This document shows positions 60,360 through 64,000 of a DNA stretch of 64,000 nucleotides, one piece after another. Source of the DNA: Scatophagus argus. Its lineage: Eukaryota; Chordata; Actinopteri; Scatophagidae. Where the stretch lies: assembly GCF_020382885.2 (NCBI RefSeq), contig NC_058511.1, positions 6,603,501-6,667,500 of the forward strand, written 5' to 3'. Positions within the stretch are counted from its first letter, which is position 1. The number at the start of each line of letters is the position of its first letter. Below the pieces are notes generated by a model. It was not told the DNA's origin, did not search any database, and saw only the letters and a program-made list of their open reading frames with translations. The translations under genes and the position numbers were made by a program.

Positions 60360-63086
60360 TCAAACGTAAGACTCCTTGGCATAAGAAAAGTCCTCAAACA
60401 CAGGCTGGCTACATCTCCGTGACACAATCTCATGATGACCCGCAGACACAGACTCAGACATGGCCCTCTGACGGAAAGGCAGCCGCCGCTCAACAGTGCT
60501 GGCTTTGTCCTGTGCTGCTTGAGCAGAAAAGTCTGTATACTGACTGACAGAGTGCATAGAGGGGAAGTCATAATTTACAGATGACGGACGTGACCTTCTC
60601 TCCAGCTCTATGGCATCGTGTACAGTCATGGATCCGTACTGTGGAAGAAGACCTGTGTTCTGCACTGCATGTTCGTATGATGGAGGCCTGGAGGGCTGCT
60701 GGCGGTCCACAAGCTTAAACACTTCAATGGCTGACAGGGGACGTGGTTTGTGCAGGGGCTCAGCAGTTGGATCTGCTTCACTCTGAGAGTCCTCCTGCAG
60801 AGTTTCACAAGCAAAGGAGTTTTCCTTCTGGGAGTCTTTTTTCATGCTGCTCCTGCTGAAGGCGCCTAAACTCTTGGTCCTCATTAGAACCTTATTGGCA
60901 ACTCTCATTGACTGTGAGCGCCTCTTCTCATCTGAAATTGGTCTGGCAATGTCCTGCTGAGCCTTTGCAGTGATTGAAGCCTGGTTGGTGATGTTTGCTC
61001 TCCTGGTGCAGGGAGGCGACCCCACAGGGGAACTGGTGAAAACAGACCCTTCGGACTGATTTGAGGCAGCACTCTCTAGGGAAGAGCACGAACAGTCCTT
61101 GATATGATTGCGTGCCATGTAGGGCAGTGGATCCATGTTTGAGCTGCTGGTCAGTCTTGGAAAAGACAATACTGGCCTTGCCCCGCCTCTCTGTCTCAGC
61201 AAGAATGAATCATCTGAGATCTGCTTTTTCAGAGGCTGCTCTATAAAATCCGTCCTCTGCACAGAGCAGTCGTCATGGCTCCTCGCATGGCTGCACAGGC
61301 TCTCGAGATCGGCTGAGAGGAAGATGATTGGCTCAGAGCAGCGACGGTTGAATGATGGCTTTGTGTCGTAGAGAGGTTCGGCTGACCAAGATGGTGTGGT
61401 GAAACTGAGGGAGGGAATGAGGGAGGAAGATGACCCCGTCTCTCCATGTGCAGAGCTTGCACTCTCTCCTGTTTCTCCATCTCCATCTGGATCAGTGCTG
61501 TCGTATGCTGAGTCATGATGCTGAGAGGACAATGAGTCTGTAGAGTGGGAAAAGGAAGATATGATTAGTATCTTTTGTGTGACTGCAAACATGATTTCAG
61601 TTAGTTACTAGTAGGATAAATAACTAAGCTTCAAGAAAAGGGGATTGAACAATATCTCTCTGAAGAAAAACTCTGAATAACCCCAGGGAGGAAGTTTAGC
61701 TACTCTCCTCACCACAATAATTTTCATACGGGCCCCAATGGGAGATGATAACAGAGATGAACAATGTGTAAATGTACCTTCATCGGTATCCAGTAGATTT
61801 GGGATATTGTCTCCAAGTAACTCTGAATGCTCAATCAGGAACTGAGTTAGCTCTGTGACCTGCAGCATAACAGAAGAAGAAGAACAATGAGTAAAGTTAA
61901 CAACAATAATAATTTTCAAAACTAAAACTGAAAATCAGATTTAAAAAAAATTACAGAGCAGACACAGATACAACCCTGACACAGTGCAGCGCCTCATTTG
62001 GTCAAGACATGGTGTTGTTTTCTAACCTTTGATTTCAGACACAACTAACAAAACTCTGTGCAAGTATAACCTTACTTCTGAAACCTTTTGAGGTTTTCTG
62101 CACTCTGAAACCACAAGGCTTCAAAGCACCAAAAGTGAGAAAGTATATTCATAACAAGACTTTATACCTTTTCAATCTTTTCCTTCTGCTCATCCAGGGG
62201 AGTGTCGACCAGCTGCAGCAGCGTGGGGGCGATACACACCGCAAGGTTGAAGGCATCCATTTTGTTGGTGTCAGCCCTCTCCAGGATGTGATAGAGAACA
62301 CAGAGCAGATGCTGCAAGAGGAGTTTGTTGGGCCCCGGGAGCATGTCTACCACCCTGTTGGCGGGAGGCAAAAGGGGGAAGGAAGAAATAAAAAAAGGAG
62401 AACAGGAAGAAGACATTAGCTTACCGCTTTTTTTAAATTCAAAAGTTCTTCCTTCTTTTAAACAGAAGGCAGACTTTAAAAGAGAAGTGGATTGTGTTCA
62501 GCCTACAGACCGGAGACATTGGTAATGATCTGCAAAATTCCACTCAAAATACCATCTCTTTACTTTTGACCACATAAGCACTTGTGAGATCCCCTTTAGT
62601 ATATAAAGGTTATGTATAAATAAAAGCTGAGCTGAGTCACTGTCACTGCTGCAGGTAAATGGCACCGCACAGACTCATCAGCAGGTATTGATTTGCTTAC
62701 TTTCTGATTTCCAGAGCTCTCTGCTGGGTGTCTTCATTGTCCAGAGCTGTCATCCAGTTGTCGTAAAGTTCAGACACCAGCAGGCTGCCAGGAAGCTCCT
62801 TCAGAAAACTCTGCAACAACACAAGAGAGGGAAGATAATGAAACAGAGTGCTCATAAATCGAAATGATGCTCAGCTGTGCGGCTGAACTAAACAGGATGC
62901 CAGGAGAAAATGTATGGTCGAGGACAGAAATTACTGACAGGCATCAAAGAGGGCGCCATGATGCAGACTCTGAAACAGGCTAAAGGCTAAAATATTTCCA
63001 TTTTATGTTTGTTTATACTTTTTCAGAGGCAAATATTGTACTTTTTATTTCACTACAATGATATGACAGTATATCTCCCTATCAAT

Positions 63087-63149
<63 letters not shown>

Positions 63150-63150
63150 G

Positions 63151-63182
<32 letters not shown>

Positions 63183-63976
63183 TACTTTATTGATCCCAGG
63201 CTGAGAAATTGCAGATGTATAAAGTAAATTTAACTCCACTTTGCTTGTAATGTACTTTAACTTTACTTTATTTTGATTTATGGGAACATACTTTGAGCAG
63301 GCCGACGAGCAGAACCACCGGCTGGCTCTCCATGTCCACCTCCATGCCAAAGTTGAGCTGCTCCTTGATGTCCCTCATGATCTTGCTGTTGCACTGTTTC
63401 CGAAACACTCCCTCTGTGGACGGCCCCTTCTTCCTCAGCAACACCAGCATCTCCTGGTGAAAAAAATCGGGGACAGAGGGGAGCCGAGGAGAGGTGAGAT
63501 TATCATAGTAAAAAGAAAAACAATCTGTGTGCGGAGTGCACATCATGCCCCCGCGTGGTTTCCTGTCCTCGTTTGCAAATTCATTGCACTAATGTCAAAG
63601 GTCAGCCGAGCAGGTGCTTGTTTATTATTCATGCCAAAATTAGAATTACATCTGTATCCCTTAACACAGGAGAACAAACTTTAGGAACAAATGAATACAT
63701 TAAAGCAGGACAGGACAGAATTAAAAGTAATTTTCTACGCGTGTAAGCAATTTAGAGAAACTTGCCTGGCAAGTGGAAGTTTTGAGGTGAGCGGTCTGAC
63801 ATTTAAGACAGAAAGTCAACTTACTGTCACTGGTTTGGGAAGTGAGCAGTCGTCTGGGCAGATCTTGCAGAGGGCTTGTCCAAACAGCAGCGTCTTAGCA
63901 TCTGAATCAGATCGCCGTGCTTTATTGATGAAACTGGAGCCTTTTCTGAGCTTCCTCACCAGGCTCCACTTGGTTT
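60360..63976 (-). CDS. tagap: T-cell activation RhoGTPase-activating protein (TAGAP), 5' end beyond window
   Basis: Six exons are visible: 63825-63976, 63292-63453, 62701-62810, 62168-62354, 61778-61859 and 60360-61537 (TGA). They code for about 622 residues in frame; at least one upstream exon is outside. The first five exons hold the RhoGAP domain. They show LLFGQALCKIC, then KGPSTEGVFRKQ with the catalytic arginine finger in GVFR, then SFLKELPGSLL, and MDAFNLAVCIAPTLL with the conserved asparagine. The long last exon (about 391 residues) is Ser/Pro-rich and disordered, with short islands shared with human TAGAP: HHDSAYDSTDPDGD, RRCSEPI, SRPPSYEHA, and the C terminus RRCSQPVFEDFSYAKESYV. 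TAGAP inactivates Rho-family GTPases and in mammals acts in lymphocyte signalling. The location beside rsph3 and ezr matches human 6q25.3. Confidence 0.95.
63000..63290 (-). repeat. Repeat with inserted LINE-like tail and long GATA array in a tagap intron
   Basis: Flanks (aaatattgtactttttattt; gtaatgtactttaactttac) belong to the tactttactt family. Between them are about 24 GATA units (63086-63181, one GATG variant) and tactttattgatcccaggct, the reverse of the tail at 47461-47500. The array lies in the intron between the exons at 62701-62810 and 63292-63453 and ends about 110 bp from the latter. Confidence 0.65.
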
Positions 63977-64000
63977 CTAATGCAAACAGGGATTTTTTAG

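Noticed and set aside
63086-63181. Long regular repeat that could be taken for an array of spaced repeats
   Set aside because: It is a simple GATA microsatellite without spacers, so not CRISPR-like.

Overview
The window is nuclear DNA of a ray-finned fish, most likely a percomorph teleost. The genes are split by GT-AG introns, many of them short (80-700 bp), and vertebrate orthologues are recognisable exon by exon. The intergenic DNA is AT-rich, carries GT, GA and GATA microsatellites, and holds dispersed repeats of teleost type, including a full-length Tc1 transposon. No bacterial, organellar or viral genes were seen.

Layout from left to right. (1) 105-3087, plus strand: the last four coding exons of an ENPP-family ectonucleotide pyrophosphatase/phosphodiesterase, most like ENPP3/ENPP1. 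(2) 8550-13268, plus: sytl3 (synaptotagmin-like 3), with an intact Rab-binding zinc-finger domain and one C2 domain but no recognisable C2B. (3) 14.3-17.4 kb: a repeat island with transposons nested in one another. (4) 18820-45262, minus: ezr (ezrin), 13 coding exons that join in frame to 582 residues, plus a predicted 5' noncoding exon at about 46.82-46.93 kb. Introns 1 and 2 are each over 6 kb and are filled with old repeats. (5) 48.3-48.6 kb: a promoter-like block on the plus strand with no recognised gene behind it. (6) 49791-53590, minus: rsph3 (radial spoke head 3), 8 coding exons, 340 residues. (7) 57443-59079: a Tc1/mariner element with an open 340-residue transposase and nearly identical 224-bp inverted repeats. 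(8) 60360-63976, minus: tagap (T-cell activation RhoGTPase-activating protein), the last six coding exons, running off the right edge.

The order and orientation sytl3(+) - ezr(-) - rsph3(-) - tagap(-) is that of human 6q25.3, which supports the four identifications independently of the protein matches. The ENPP gene on the left is not part of that human block. The genes do not form an operon or a pathway. Ezrin (membrane-actin linker), Sytl3 (Rab27-type vesicle effector) and TAGAP (RhoGAP) all act at the cell cortex, while RSPH3 is axonemal.

The observations most worth following are the young-looking intact Tc1 element, the loss of C2B from sytl3, the orphan promoter at 48.4 kb, the conserved PDZ-ligand-like C terminus of TAGAP, and the fold-back repeats in ezr introns. 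Exon boundaries were read by eye from splice sites and reading frame, without transcripts. I found no convincing previously undescribed multi-gene system.
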